Of a DNA stretch of 13,724 bases, positions 1 to 6,283 are shown in pieces (position 1 is the stretch's first letter; each line of letters opens with the position of its first letter). The stretch lies in assembly GCA_947173755.1 (NCBI GenBank), contig CAMWGM010000019.1, forward strand, positions 1 to 13,724, read 5' to 3'. The notes beneath the pieces are model-generated. The model saw only the letters and a list, made by a program, of their open reading frames with translations, had not been told where the DNA came from and did not search any database. Both the position numbers and the translations under genes were made by a program. Source of the DNA: an uncultured Muribaculaceae bacterium (GTDB lineage Bacteria; Bacteroidota; Bacteroidia; Bacteroidales; Muribaculaceae).

Positions 1-172
1 TCAGCACACGTTTCTGAGCCGCTATGCTGATCTTGAGGCCGTTGACGGGGAGCGAGTAGGAGAGGCCATACTCGTTGCTCTTTCCGGCGGTGAATTTGGA
101 GGTCTGCTGTGCCGAGGCCACGGCTACGGCGGCGCAGATCAGTGCCGATGTGATAAATCTCAGTAGTTTCAT
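1..172 (-). CDS. DUF4831-like secreted protein, N-terminal fragment
   Basis: The first 57 codons of a gene that runs off the left edge. The start ATG is at 172-170. The N-terminus (MKLLRFITSALICAAVAVASA) is a standard Sec signal peptide, with likely cleavage after the SA that precedes QQTSKF. The mature start, KFTAGKSNEYGLSYSLPVNG, resembles from memory the opening of Bacteroidetes DUF4831 proteins, which are exported proteins of unknown function. It begins 30 bp after the stop of the NAD(P)HX repair gene with no visible terminator between them, so the two are probably co-transcribed. The family call rests on about 35 mature residues and is tentative. The export signal and the reading frame are secure. 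Confidence 0.7.
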   Translation of the reverse strand, partial: MKLLRFITSALICAAVAVASAQQTSKFTAGKSNEYGLSYSLPVNGLKISIAAQKRVL

Positions 173-202
173 TTTCAATTATTCCCGTTGTAGAATGAAC
201 TT

Positions 203-1723
203 TCAGCCACCCATGATGGTGCGTATGGCCCGCCCGATGTGGGCTGCTATGTCGAGAGCCGTCGTGCCGTAACTGCCTTCAGCCTGAGCGGCGAGATCGC
301 CGGCAAGACCGTGGATATAGACACCTGCCACTGCGGCTGCCTCGGGGTTGTAACCCTGGGCAAGCAGAGCGGTGATGACGCCGGTCAGGACGTCGCCTGC
401 GCCGGCGGTCGCCATGGCCGGATTGCCTGTGGAGTTGAACGACACGATCCCGTCGGGACGCACCGTGGCGGTATAGTGACCTTTGAGCACGATTATTATG
501 CGGTATTTATGGCTCATCTCGATGGCTTTGAGCAGTCGGGCCTCGGCCGAGGGCTGCACACCGAAAATACGGTCGAATTCGGCCGCATGTGGCGTGAGGA
601 TACTCCCGGGAGGGATATGATCGGTCAGGCGCGGCACGCGTGCCAGGATGTTGAGGGCGTCGGCGTCGAGCACCATCGGCCGCTTCTGGCTCTTGATGAG
701 GGTCTCGAGCGCTCCCTGAGTAGCATCGTTGACGCCGATTCCGGGGCCGACACCGATGGCCGAATAGGTCAGTCGGGGGGTCATGTCGGAGATGAGGATT
801 TCGGAGGGATCGGGCGAGAACATCGCCTCGGGCACCTGTCCCTGGATGACGTTGAAACCGCAGCGCGCGGAGTGGACGGTCAGTTTGCCTACACCGGCTC
901 TGAGGGCACCGCGGGCGGCCATCAGAGCCGCTCCCATCATGCCGTAGCAGCCGGCGATGAGAAGGGCGTGGCCGTAGTCGGCTTTCGAACTGAAAGCAGG
1001 TCTGACCCTAAGCACATCGGCCACATCTGAACGCTCGACATAGTAGAATTTTGTAGGAGTTTCGGCTATCGCTTTCTTAGACAGACCGATATCGATGCAT
1101 TTCCATGTGCCCACAAGGTCGGCATTGTCTGACAGGAAAAACGCCAGACGGGGGAACTGGACACAAAGCGTCAGATGGGCGTGGACGACGTTGCGCGCAA
1201 GGATGCGGCTGTTCCAGTCGCCGAAAAGTCCCGAAGGCACATCGATCGAGATGACGGTTGCGCCGTTTTCGGATATGTTGCGTGCAAGCGACATGAAGCC
1301 GCCGGTCAGAGGATCGCGAAGCCCGGATCCGAACATGCCGTCGATCACGAGATGCTGGGGCATGATGTAGGGCAGTTCGGCGCTGTCGAAAACTTCGAGC
1401 ATATCTACCTTGAGCCCCGACGAGAGCAGTTCGTTCTTGGCGGCCTGACAGTCGCGCGACAGCGAGCATCCCTTGAAGTTGAAGAGGATTATGTGGGGAC
1501 GGAATCCGGCTTCTATCAGCAGTTTGGCCACGATCAGAGCATCGGCGCCATTGTTGCCCGAACCTGCAAAAATCAGCGTAGGTTTTGAGGGATTGAAGCG
1601 GCTCACGATCTCACCCGCCACTCCCTCGGCCACGCGATGAATCAACTCCATCGAACTAACTCCTTCTTGCTCAATGGTATATCGGTCGATGGCCCGTATG
1701 TTGTCAGTGGTAAATATCTTCAT
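203..1723 (-). CDS. nnr: Bifunctional NAD(P)HX epimerase / ADP-dependent NAD(P)HX dehydratase
   Basis: A 506-residue cytosolic metabolite-repair enzyme. The N-terminal YjeF_N/NnrE half (about 1-215) interconverts R- and S-NAD(P)HX. The C-terminal NnrD half (about 228-506) dehydrates S-NAD(P)HX to NAD(P)H, using ADP in bacteria. Visible motifs are GNNGAD at 56-61, IDGMFGSGL at 127-135 and DVPSG at 161-165 in the epimerase. In the dehydratase they are LDADALN at 352-358, LTPHAAEFDR at 376-385, and the glycine-rich nucleotide/catalytic motif GNPAMATAGAGDVLTG at 433-448. Length matches the usual fusion. I start at the ATG at 1723 (MKIFTTDNIRAID), not at an in-frame ATG at 1786. The family begins here, and a -7 promoter element at 1751-1758 would place transcription start downstream of 1786. 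Oddity: the usual GNNGGD loop reads GNNGAD. Confidence 0.95.
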   Translation of the reverse strand: MKIFTTDNIRAIDRYTIEQEGVSSMELIHRVAEGVAGEIVSRFNPSKPTLIFAGSGNNGADALIVAKLLIEAGFRPHIILFNFKGCSLSRDCQAAKNELLSSGLKVDMLEVFDSAELPYIMPQHLVIDGMFGSGLRDPLTGGFMSLARNISENGATVISIDVPSGLFGDWNSRILARNVVHAHLTLCVQFPRLAFFLSDNADLVGTWKCIDIGLSKKAIAETPTKFYYVERSDVADVLRVRPAFSSKADYGHALLIAGCYGMMGAALMAARGALRAGVGKLTVHSARCGFNVIQGQVPEAMFSPDPSEILISDMTPRLTYSAIGVGPGIGVNDATQGALETLIKSQKRPMVLDADALNILARVPRLTDHIPPGSILTPHAAEFDRIFGVQPSAEARLLKAIEMSHKYRIIIVLKGHYTATVRPDGIVSFNSTGNPAMATAGAGDVLTGVITALLAQGYNPEAAAVAGVYIHGLAGDLAAQAEGSYGTTALDIAAHIGRAIRTIMGG

Positions 1724-1750
1724 ATTTGTTGCAGCGACTAAAACCGCATG

Positions 1751-1758
1751 CAAATGTA
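1751..1758 (-). promoter_or_regulatory. -7 promoter element of the nnr gene
   Basis: The minus strand reads TACATTTG, a perfect match to the Bacteroidetes -7 consensus TAnnTTTG. Transcription would start near 1744, giving a leader of about 21 nt before the ATG at 1723. A TTTG lies 25 nt further upstream, rather far for the usual -33 element, so the promoter may be weak or use a poor -33. Confidence 0.6.
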
Positions 1759-1849
1759 ATAATTTTTTTCGTGATAAGCGACACAAAGAATGCTTATTTT
1801 TCCGAAAACCAAGGCCTCAGCGTTAACAAAAAATTTGGGTCCGGGCCGA

Positions 1850-1883
1850 AAACAAAACAGCCTGAGAGGGGCGTCTCAGGCTG
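1850..1883 (-). terminator. Rho-independent terminator closing the serpin unit
   Basis: A perfect 10-bp stem (CAGCCTGAGA at 1858-1867 pairing with TCTCAGGCTG at 1874-1883) surrounds a 6-nt loop. Read on the minus strand it is followed by TTTTGTTTTC. It ends minus-strand transcription coming from the serpin and the small ORF, 38 nt beyond that ORF's stop, and insulates the nnr promoter. Confidence 0.88.
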
Positions 1884-1921
1884 CGTCAAACACTTACTTT
1901 ATATCATCAACTCGGAGGTTC

Positions 1922-2068
1922 CTATGAGAATCGGTTGAAATACTCATTGCCGTCCCAGTGGCCGGTATAAATAGAATCGGTGGAAATAAACTTTCGAATG
2001 ATAGAATTTCCATATCCCTTTAAGGGGTCATTCAGAAATCTTATGAAGAATTTTTTGAAACATGTCAC
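1922..2068 (-). CDS. Small unrecognised ORF coupled to the serpin stop (48 aa)
   Basis: A GTG-initiated frame of 48 codons whose start overlaps the serpin stop in the 4-nt arrangement GTGA, typical of translational coupling. The product begins (V/M)TCFKKFFIRFLNDPLKGYG and ends IYTGHWDGNEYFNRFS. It is basic at the front, and aromatic and polar at the back, with a protein-like composition. No signal peptide or transmembrane segment is clear. A strong terminator lies 38 nt after the stop, so the ORF sits inside the serpin transcript, exactly where a second cistron would end. I do not recognise the family. It could be a real small protein, the remnant of a longer gene, or simply 3' UTR. The non-ATG start and short length keep confidence low. 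Confidence 0.35.
   Translation of the reverse strand: MTCFKKFFIRFLNDPLKGYGNSIIRKFISTDSIYTGHWDGNEYFNRFS
1927..1988. repeat. 16-bp imperfect direct repeat, 46 bp apart
   Basis: AGAATCGGTTGAAATA at 1927-1942 and AGAATCGGTGGAAATA at 1973-1988 match at 15 of 16 positions. Both lie downstream of the serpin, within or at the end of the 48-codon ORF. The 46-bp period is not a multiple of three, so this is not an in-frame protein repeat. No function is evident. Confidence 0.5.
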
Positions 2069-3366
2069 AATTGATTGACCACACCGGCGAAAAGAATGAC
2101 ACCCGACCGGCTTTCCGATATGATATAAGCGAACGGATGGTCTATTTCTACGATAGGTGATAAAACGGCTATGTCGCCGCTAATCTCTGTTACGGCCACG
2201 GCAACAGTACCGTTGACATCGGTTTTGAACTTCAGGGTCTGTGATGCTTGGTTGAAAATGGCCTTTGAACCATAGATGCCGCTCAGATCTGCTTTTCCGT
2301 CAAATATTTCGCCCAGTCCGACCGTCTCGTAGATAGGACGGATGTCGAGTTTCGACTCGACAGTCCACTCCGGCACAATCAGTTCGCAGTCATACATAAA
2401 ATCGTTCACATATTTCAGGCCGCTTTCGCTGTATAATTGATCATAATCATATTTATCGAGAGCCGCGAATACTTTCTGCCATTCGCCCCACTTTTCAGCC
2501 GAGAGAGATGCAATGGCATCAGAAGGCTTATAACCGGGATCGGGAAGAACGAAAGTGATCGCATACGCGCCGTTGCCATAATAAGTACGGACTGCCATCA
2601 GATTATCTTCCACGAGTTCGTGTGCACTGAAAAACTTGAACTGATTGACTTTCGATGTACGGCCATCGTGATTGTAGAAACGCCCCTTGCCTCCACCCTC
2701 TTCGGGTCGCGTGCCCCACGTAGCGTTGAAATAGAGGGCATCGAGCACCTTGATCTCTTCACCTGAAGAACCCTGAGTAAGGTAGTCTTTCATCAATCCC
2801 GCGGTAGCATCTTCCACCCATTTGTTTATGGCATTTTTATTAGATTCGGTATCGGCGGTGAGTAGTCCGAATGTCGTGCCATAGTTACCGGCAACTAAAT
2901 CTTCGAAATCCTTGAGAGGTTTCTCGGCTCCCCAGAACGATGATGACATTTTTACAGTCGAGCGGCTGTCGGCCGTTTCGAGATGCTGCTTAAGTTTGGC
3001 ATAGAAAGTGTTCATGTCCGCAAGAGTCTCTTTGCCTGAGAAACCGAGCGCACTCATCAGTCTGCTACGGCTTTCTCCCAAGGCTCCGTTTACCAATACC
3101 GCTGCATCACGGGTAGCACTCAGTGGAGAGAACACGAAGTTTGATTTGTCGGCGCCATAAAGATCATCGGCGGCTTTATACATGTCAATGGAGACTCCTG
3201 TCTGCGAGTTGGCCACAGCCAGTTCTTCATCGGTCAGCGACATCTCGACATACGGCTCGAAAGTTGTGGGAGATTTAGGCTCGTCTGACGAACAAGCAGC
3301 CAACAACATAGCACCGAGCCCTGCTGTCATCCAAGCCTGTGTCTGAAATATGAATGATTTCTGCAT
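2065..3366 (-). CDS. Serpin-family lipoprotein protease inhibitor
   Basis: A 433-residue serpin exported as a lipoprotein. The signal peptide ends in the lipobox LAAC, with lipidated Cys25. Cys25 is followed by SSDE, an acidic patch of the kind that sends Bacteroidetes lipoproteins to the cell surface. Serpin landmarks are NFVFSPLSATRDAAVLVNGA near the start of the fold, WVEDATAG, LDALYFNATW, and the C-terminal block HPFAYIISESRSGVILFAGV. The reactive-centre loop runs from Gly386 (P15) to Pro411 (P11'). Its length matches human alpha-1-antitrypsin exactly, which places P1-P1' at Ala400-Val401, an elastase-type site. The hinge keeps P14 Thr, P12 Ala, P10 Ala and P8 Thr. It has Val at P11 and P9, and Val instead of the usual Glu at P17, so suicide inhibition is likely but not certain. 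The gene lies downstream of the TPR regulator and shares its promoter design. A bacterial serpin on the surface would protect cells from host or competitor proteases (inference). Confidence 0.93.
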   Translation of the reverse strand: MQKSFIFQTQAWMTAGLGAMLLAACSSDEPKSPTTFEPYVEMSLTDEELAVANSQTGVSIDMYKAADDLYGADKSNFVFSPLSATRDAAVLVNGALGESRSRLMSALGFSGKETLADMNTFYAKLKQHLETADSRSTVKMSSSFWGAEKPLKDFEDLVAGNYGTTFGLLTADTESNKNAINKWVEDATAGLMKDYLTQGSSGEEIKVLDALYFNATWGTRPEEGGGKGRFYNHDGRTSKVNQFKFFSAHELVEDNLMAVRTYYGNGAYAITFVLPDPGYKPSDAIASLSAEKWGEWQKVFAALDKYDYDQLYSESGLKYVNDFMYDCELIVPEWTVESKLDIRPIYETVGLGEIFDGKADLSGIYGSKAIFNQASQTLKFKTDVNGTVAVAVTEISGDIAVLSPIVEIDHPFAYIISESRSGVILFAGVVNQL

Positions 3367-3500
3367 AAATATAAAATTTAAGATAATGGAACATGATTAG
3401 TACCGGTGCTTACAATACTTTAATTCCTGCTGTAGGTGTTCGATCCTCGTTGTCACTAAGATCAGGATATTCAAACAAGTGATATTTTTGTAATTCGCTA

Positions 3501-3508
3501 CGAAGTTA
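3501..3508 (-). promoter_or_regulatory. -7 promoter element of the serpin gene
   Basis: The minus strand reads TAACTTCG, one mismatch from TAnnTTTG. It lies exactly 32 nt downstream of the 63-bp upstream block, the same spacing as at the regulator's promoter. No TTTG sits at -33. Transcription would start near 3494, giving a leader of about 128 nt. An imperfect inverted repeat (GTAATTCG ... CGAAGTTAC, 3490-3509) surrounds the element. Confidence 0.6.
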
Positions 3509-3540
3509 CGGATTTTTAAAATATCAATTGTAAATCTTGA

Positions 3541-3603
3541 GTTCAGTTTTTGTTCAGTTTTGGTCTGAAAAAGGGACTGAAAGTTTCAAATATCTTTTCA
3601 AAC
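3541..3603 (-). promoter_or_regulatory. Upstream activator-type block, copy A (serpin promoter)
   Basis: A 63-bp block that matches copy B (5394-5456) at 49 of 63 positions without gaps. It starts with two GTTCAG units spaced 11 bp, about one helical turn (CTGAAC on the transcribed strand), centred near -50 and -61 relative to the predicted start. It also contains the palindrome TGAAAGTTTCA at 3578-3588 and ends TTTTCAAAC. The position and phasing suit an activator-binding region. It begins 5 bp after the regulator's stop codon. Confidence 0.7.
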
Positions 3604-3608
3604 CGGTT

Positions 3609-5276
3609 TTATAGGGAGCGGATTAACCGATCGAGGGTTTTGTTAGGGATTTTTTCGCCAAACAGTTTGTTGCTGATGTTGCTTCGGCGGTAGTTGATTG
3701 TGCTCTTGCCTCTGCCGACAATTCGGGCCATATCGGCGGATGATATGCCTGCTTTTATGAGCAGCACAATGTTACGCTCTTCGCGGGTGAGCGGCTGGAC
3801 TGAAAGGATGTTTATCCGTTCAAAGAAGCGGGGATATGCCTGACTGATCTCCGAGTCAAAACTCCTCCAGAGGGGAGATGAGTCAGGGATGAGATCTCCG
3901 GAATCGAGAGCGAGTGAAATGTGCCTGTAAGGGTCGGAGTCGACAACTCTCTTGTCGAGTGCTGCAGGATCAGATGTCGCTAAAGATTCGATTTCCTTTA
4001 TGAGTTTATCGCGAAGGGAGAGTGTGTCAGTAGGTGGCACGTGATTTTCCGGTTGTTGGGGGAGAGCATTTTTTATTGCCTGAAGTTTGGAAATGGTGGC
4101 CTGAAGGCGCAACATGTTTTTTGCGGAGCGATACTTGAGGATAAACACAATCCCTATAAGGAGCAGGCATACCAATGATATCAGATATACCGCCATCAGA
4201 TATTTATGACTTTTTTCTTCTGCCTGCTCCTTATCTATCCTATGTTTCTTATAGTTGTAGAACGCGTTTTGGATAATAGTAGCCTCGTCGTTGTTTTGGG
4301 CTCTTACAGTTTCCAGATCATCCTGATAACGGTTAAGATATGATTCGACTGAATCAACCGGAATGAATGGACGAAGCGGTTCAGAAAAAGCCATCCTAAA
4401 GCCAACGATACGATGTGGGAGAGAAGAAGAGTGGATTATTTCCTGAGCCATTATTGCAGCGGAATCACTAAGGCCGTTCTCACGATATATTGCTATTGCT
4501 AAAGTCCGTGCACTCTCGATTCCTAATGAATCGATTGATAATAACGTAGATTGTATAAGTCGCAGAGCCTCTTTATAATTATTGGTGAGATATGCTATAC
4601 GTGATAAATAATAGTTGTTCGTGGCTTGATAGTTTCCGGAATATCGAGCAAACTCAAGTGCCTGACCAAGATGTTGGAGGGCATTATTATATTTTTCGCG
4701 TCGAATTTCGATAGCACCGGCCAATTGATGGTTATACATTAACTTGAGTGAATCACCGATAATGGAATCTATTTTTATAGCCTCGCGAACATAGGGCAAT
4801 GACTCATCGTAGAGTCGTAAATTTTTAAGCAATTGTCCGCTCTGGCTGAGGATTGTGGCCCGCTGAAGTTGGTCGGGTGTGGATGGCGGATACTCCTCGA
4901 GGGCCTGATGGAAGTAGGAGAGAGCGGTGGGGTAGTCGCCGAGTTCGGAATATACGCGTCCGCCATAGTAGAGTGCCTCGCCGTAGGGAATGACTCTGCT
5001 GTGATCGGCGGCATAGGCGATCACCGAGAGGATCAACGAATCGGAGCCGGGCGTAATATAGGCTTTGTCGGAGGCTTTGACGGTCAGGAAATCATAAAGA
5101 TGACGATCGGCTTTTGAAAGCGAGTCCGGGCGGATGGAGTCGAGGATGGCGAGGGCCTCTCGGGGAGATTCGGATGCAAGCGCGGCTGCCCGCTCGAGGC
5201 GCGCGTCGGTGCCGGAAAAGCGGGTGCATGCTCCGAACAGAATTGTCAGGGCAATCAGCAGGATGGCCGGACGCAT
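3609..5276 (-). CDS. Membrane-anchored TPR regulator with C-terminal LuxR-like HTH
   Basis: A 555-residue one-component envelope regulator. The order is: signal/lipoprotein-like N-terminus (MRPAILLIALTILFGAC, candidate lipid Cys17); periplasmic tetratricopeptide-type helical repeats at about 25-285, for example EALYYGGRVYSELGDYPTAL and NNYYLSRIAYLTNNYKEALR; a basic/acidic helix at 342-357; one membrane span at about 360-381; a coiled region; and a LuxR/GerE-like helix-turn-helix at about 496-540 (LTREERNIVLLIKAGISSAD, then IVGRGKSTINYRRSNISNKL). Proteins of this layout are frequent in Bacteroidetes and are thought to sense in the periplasm and bind DNA from the membrane; the ligand is unknown. 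I start at ATG 5276. In-frame ATGs at 5366 and 5348 lie over or at the predicted transcription start and would bury the signal peptide. Its promoter closely matches that of the serpin downstream. The middle of the gene (about 4200-4760) is far more AT-rich than its ends. Confidence 0.88.
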   Translation of the reverse strand: MRPAILLIALTILFGACTRFSGTDARLERAAALASESPREALAILDSIRPDSLSKADRHLYDFLTVKASDKAYITPGSDSLILSVIAYAADHSRVIPYGEALYYGGRVYSELGDYPTALSYFHQALEEYPPSTPDQLQRATILSQSGQLLKNLRLYDESLPYVREAIKIDSIIGDSLKLMYNHQLAGAIEIRREKYNNALQHLGQALEFARYSGNYQATNNYYLSRIAYLTNNYKEALRLIQSTLLSIDSLGIESARTLAIAIYRENGLSDSAAIMAQEIIHSSSLPHRIVGFRMAFSEPLRPFIPVDSVESYLNRYQDDLETVRAQNNDEATIIQNAFYNYKKHRIDKEQAEEKSHKYLMAVYLISLVCLLLIGIVFILKYRSAKNMLRLQATISKLQAIKNALPQQPENHVPPTDTLSLRDKLIKEIESLATSDPAALDKRVVDSDPYRHISLALDSGDLIPDSSPLWRSFDSEISQAYPRFFERINILSVQPLTREERNIVLLIKAGISSADMARIVGRGKSTINYRRSNISNKLFGEKIPNKTLDRLIRSL

Positions 5277-5342
5277 GGATTTTTGAGTCCGGCTAAAAGA
5301 GAGGCGGGAGAAGCACTGAACCTTTTCGAAACACTGACATTC

Positions 5343-5366
5343 TTGCATAACTGCAAAGTTATGCAA
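5343..5366. promoter_or_regulatory. Perfect 9-6-9 palindrome over the regulator's -7 element
   Basis: TTGCATAAC (5343-5351), spacer TGCAAA, then GTTATGCAA (5358-5366) form a perfect inverted repeat. It covers the whole -7 element and the predicted transcription start of the TPR regulator. This is a classic place for a repressor or autoregulator operator; as RNA it would lie mostly outside the transcript. Only a weaker, imperfect counterpart is seen at the serpin promoter. Confidence 0.6.
5354..5361 (-). promoter_or_regulatory. -7 promoter element of the TPR regulator
   Basis: The minus strand reads TAACTTTG, a perfect TAnnTTTG match, 32 nt downstream of upstream block copy B. No TTTG occurs at the expected -33 spacing, consistent with activator dependence. 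Transcription would start near 5347, giving a leader of about 71 nt to the ATG at 5276 and excluding the longer start at 5366. Confidence 0.7.
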
Positions 5367-5393
5367 ATTTCAGTGATAAATCGTAATGAAAAA

Positions 5394-5456
5394 GTTCAGT
5401 TTTTGTTCAGTTTCAGGTTTGAAATAGGTTTGAAAGTTTCAGATCATTTTTCAAAC
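5394..5456 (-). promoter_or_regulatory. Upstream activator-type block, copy B (regulator promoter)
   Basis: The partner of the block at 3541-3603. The first 20 bases are identical, including the two GTTCAG units 11 bp apart. The palindrome TGAAAGTTTCA (5431-5441) sits at the same offset of 37 bp, and the end TTTTCAAAC is shared. It lies between the metal permease stop (5492) and the regulator. No clear terminator for the permease is seen in 5457-5491. Confidence 0.7.
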
Positions 5457-5491
5457 TGCCTTGCGGATAGCGAATTACCCCAGAGAACGGG

Positions 5492-6283
5492 TCAGGCGCA
5501 CAATTTTATCAGTCTGGCAGCGAAAAAGAGTATGGCCATGATGATGACGATGAGAGCCGAGCAGGGGACAGTGATGACAGTCGAGAGAAAGAGCCCGCCG
5601 ACACTGCAGCCGAGAGAGATGAGAACGGAGAGCCACATGATGCCGCTGAAACGGCGCGAGAAGCATTCGGCCGTCATTTGTGGCAGCGAGAAGAGCGACA
5701 TGAGCAACATTACCCCTACCATCTTGATGGTCAGAACTATGCAGAGAGCGATCATGACAGTCATGGCCGTCGAGACGAGAGTGGCCCTGACGCGACGCAC
5801 GCGGCAGAAATCGGGATCGAAGGCGCAGAGCATGATGGTGTTTCTGAAGAGAAGAAATCCTGAAGCAAGCACAACGAGATAGATGGCAAAGAGGAGCAGG
5901 TCGAGTCGGCTGATGGTCAGCACGTTGCCGAAAAGGAAGGAGTTGAGTTCGGGCACATAACCGGGAGTGAGGAAAATGAAGAGTGTGCCGAGCGCCATGC
6001 CAAGCGCCCAGACTACAGCGATGGCGGAGTCTTCGCGCACGTTGTGGCGACGGGCGAGATGGTCGACTCCGAGTGATGATGCCACAGCAAACAGTGCCGC
6101 CATAGCCACCGGGCTAACGCCGAGCCAGTAGCCGAGACCGAGGCCGCCGAAACAGGCGTGGGTGATTCCGCCCGAAATCGAGACGAGACGGCGGCTGACG
6201 ATATAGGTGCCGATGATGGCCGAGGCGATGCTGAGCATCACCACACCGGCGAGAGCGTTTCGGAAAAATTCGTATTCAAGCAT
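5492..6283 (-). CDS. ABC-3 family metal (Zn/Mn/Fe) transporter permease
   Basis: A 263-residue inner-membrane permease of the ZnuB/MntB type, normally importing zinc or manganese with an ATPase and a periplasmic binding protein. Seen in the sequence: about seven to eight hydrophobic spans, the family opening FFRNALAGVVMLSIASAIIG with RRLVSISGGITHACFGGLGL (31-50), FLFGNVLTI at 117-125, the FDPDFCR segment at 155-161, and TIKMVGVMLLMSLFSLPQMT at 185-204. The start is taken at ATG 6283, which overlaps the preceding stop by 8 nt. A TTG at 6292 is possible but needless. Neither the ATPase nor the binding protein is in the window, so the metal cannot be assigned. It is the last gene of the aroA run. 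Confidence 0.88.
   Translation of the reverse strand: MLEYEFFRNALAGVVMLSIASAIIGTYIVSRRLVSISGGITHACFGGLGLGYWLGVSPVAMAALFAVASSLGVDHLARRHNVREDSAIAVVWALGMALGTLFIFLTPGYVPELNSFLFGNVLTISRLDLLLFAIYLVVLASGFLLFRNTIMLCAFDPDFCRVRRVRATLVSTAMTVMIALCIVLTIKMVGVMLLMSLFSLPQMTAECFSRRFSGIMWLSVLISLGCSVGGLFLSTVITVPCSALIVIIMAILFFAARLIKLCA

Noticed and set aside
239..1030. A 263-codon plus-strand frame opposite the NAD(P)HX repair gene
   Set aside because: It lies entirely antisense to a gene with clear family motifs; its product is Gly/Arg/His-rich and matches nothing.
2016..2026. Small palindrome CCCTTTAAGGG inside the 48-codon ORF
   Set aside because: Stem of only five pairs with no loop and no following T-run; not a convincing terminator or operator.
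3483..3490. TATTTTTG on the plus strand, a -7 consensus match
   Set aside because: No plus-strand gene follows, and AT-rich intergenic DNA gives such matches by chance.
5277..5366. Upstream extension of the TPR regulator to ATG 5366
   Set aside because: The ATG overlaps the palindrome and precedes the predicted transcription start, and it would put 30 polar residues before the signal peptide.
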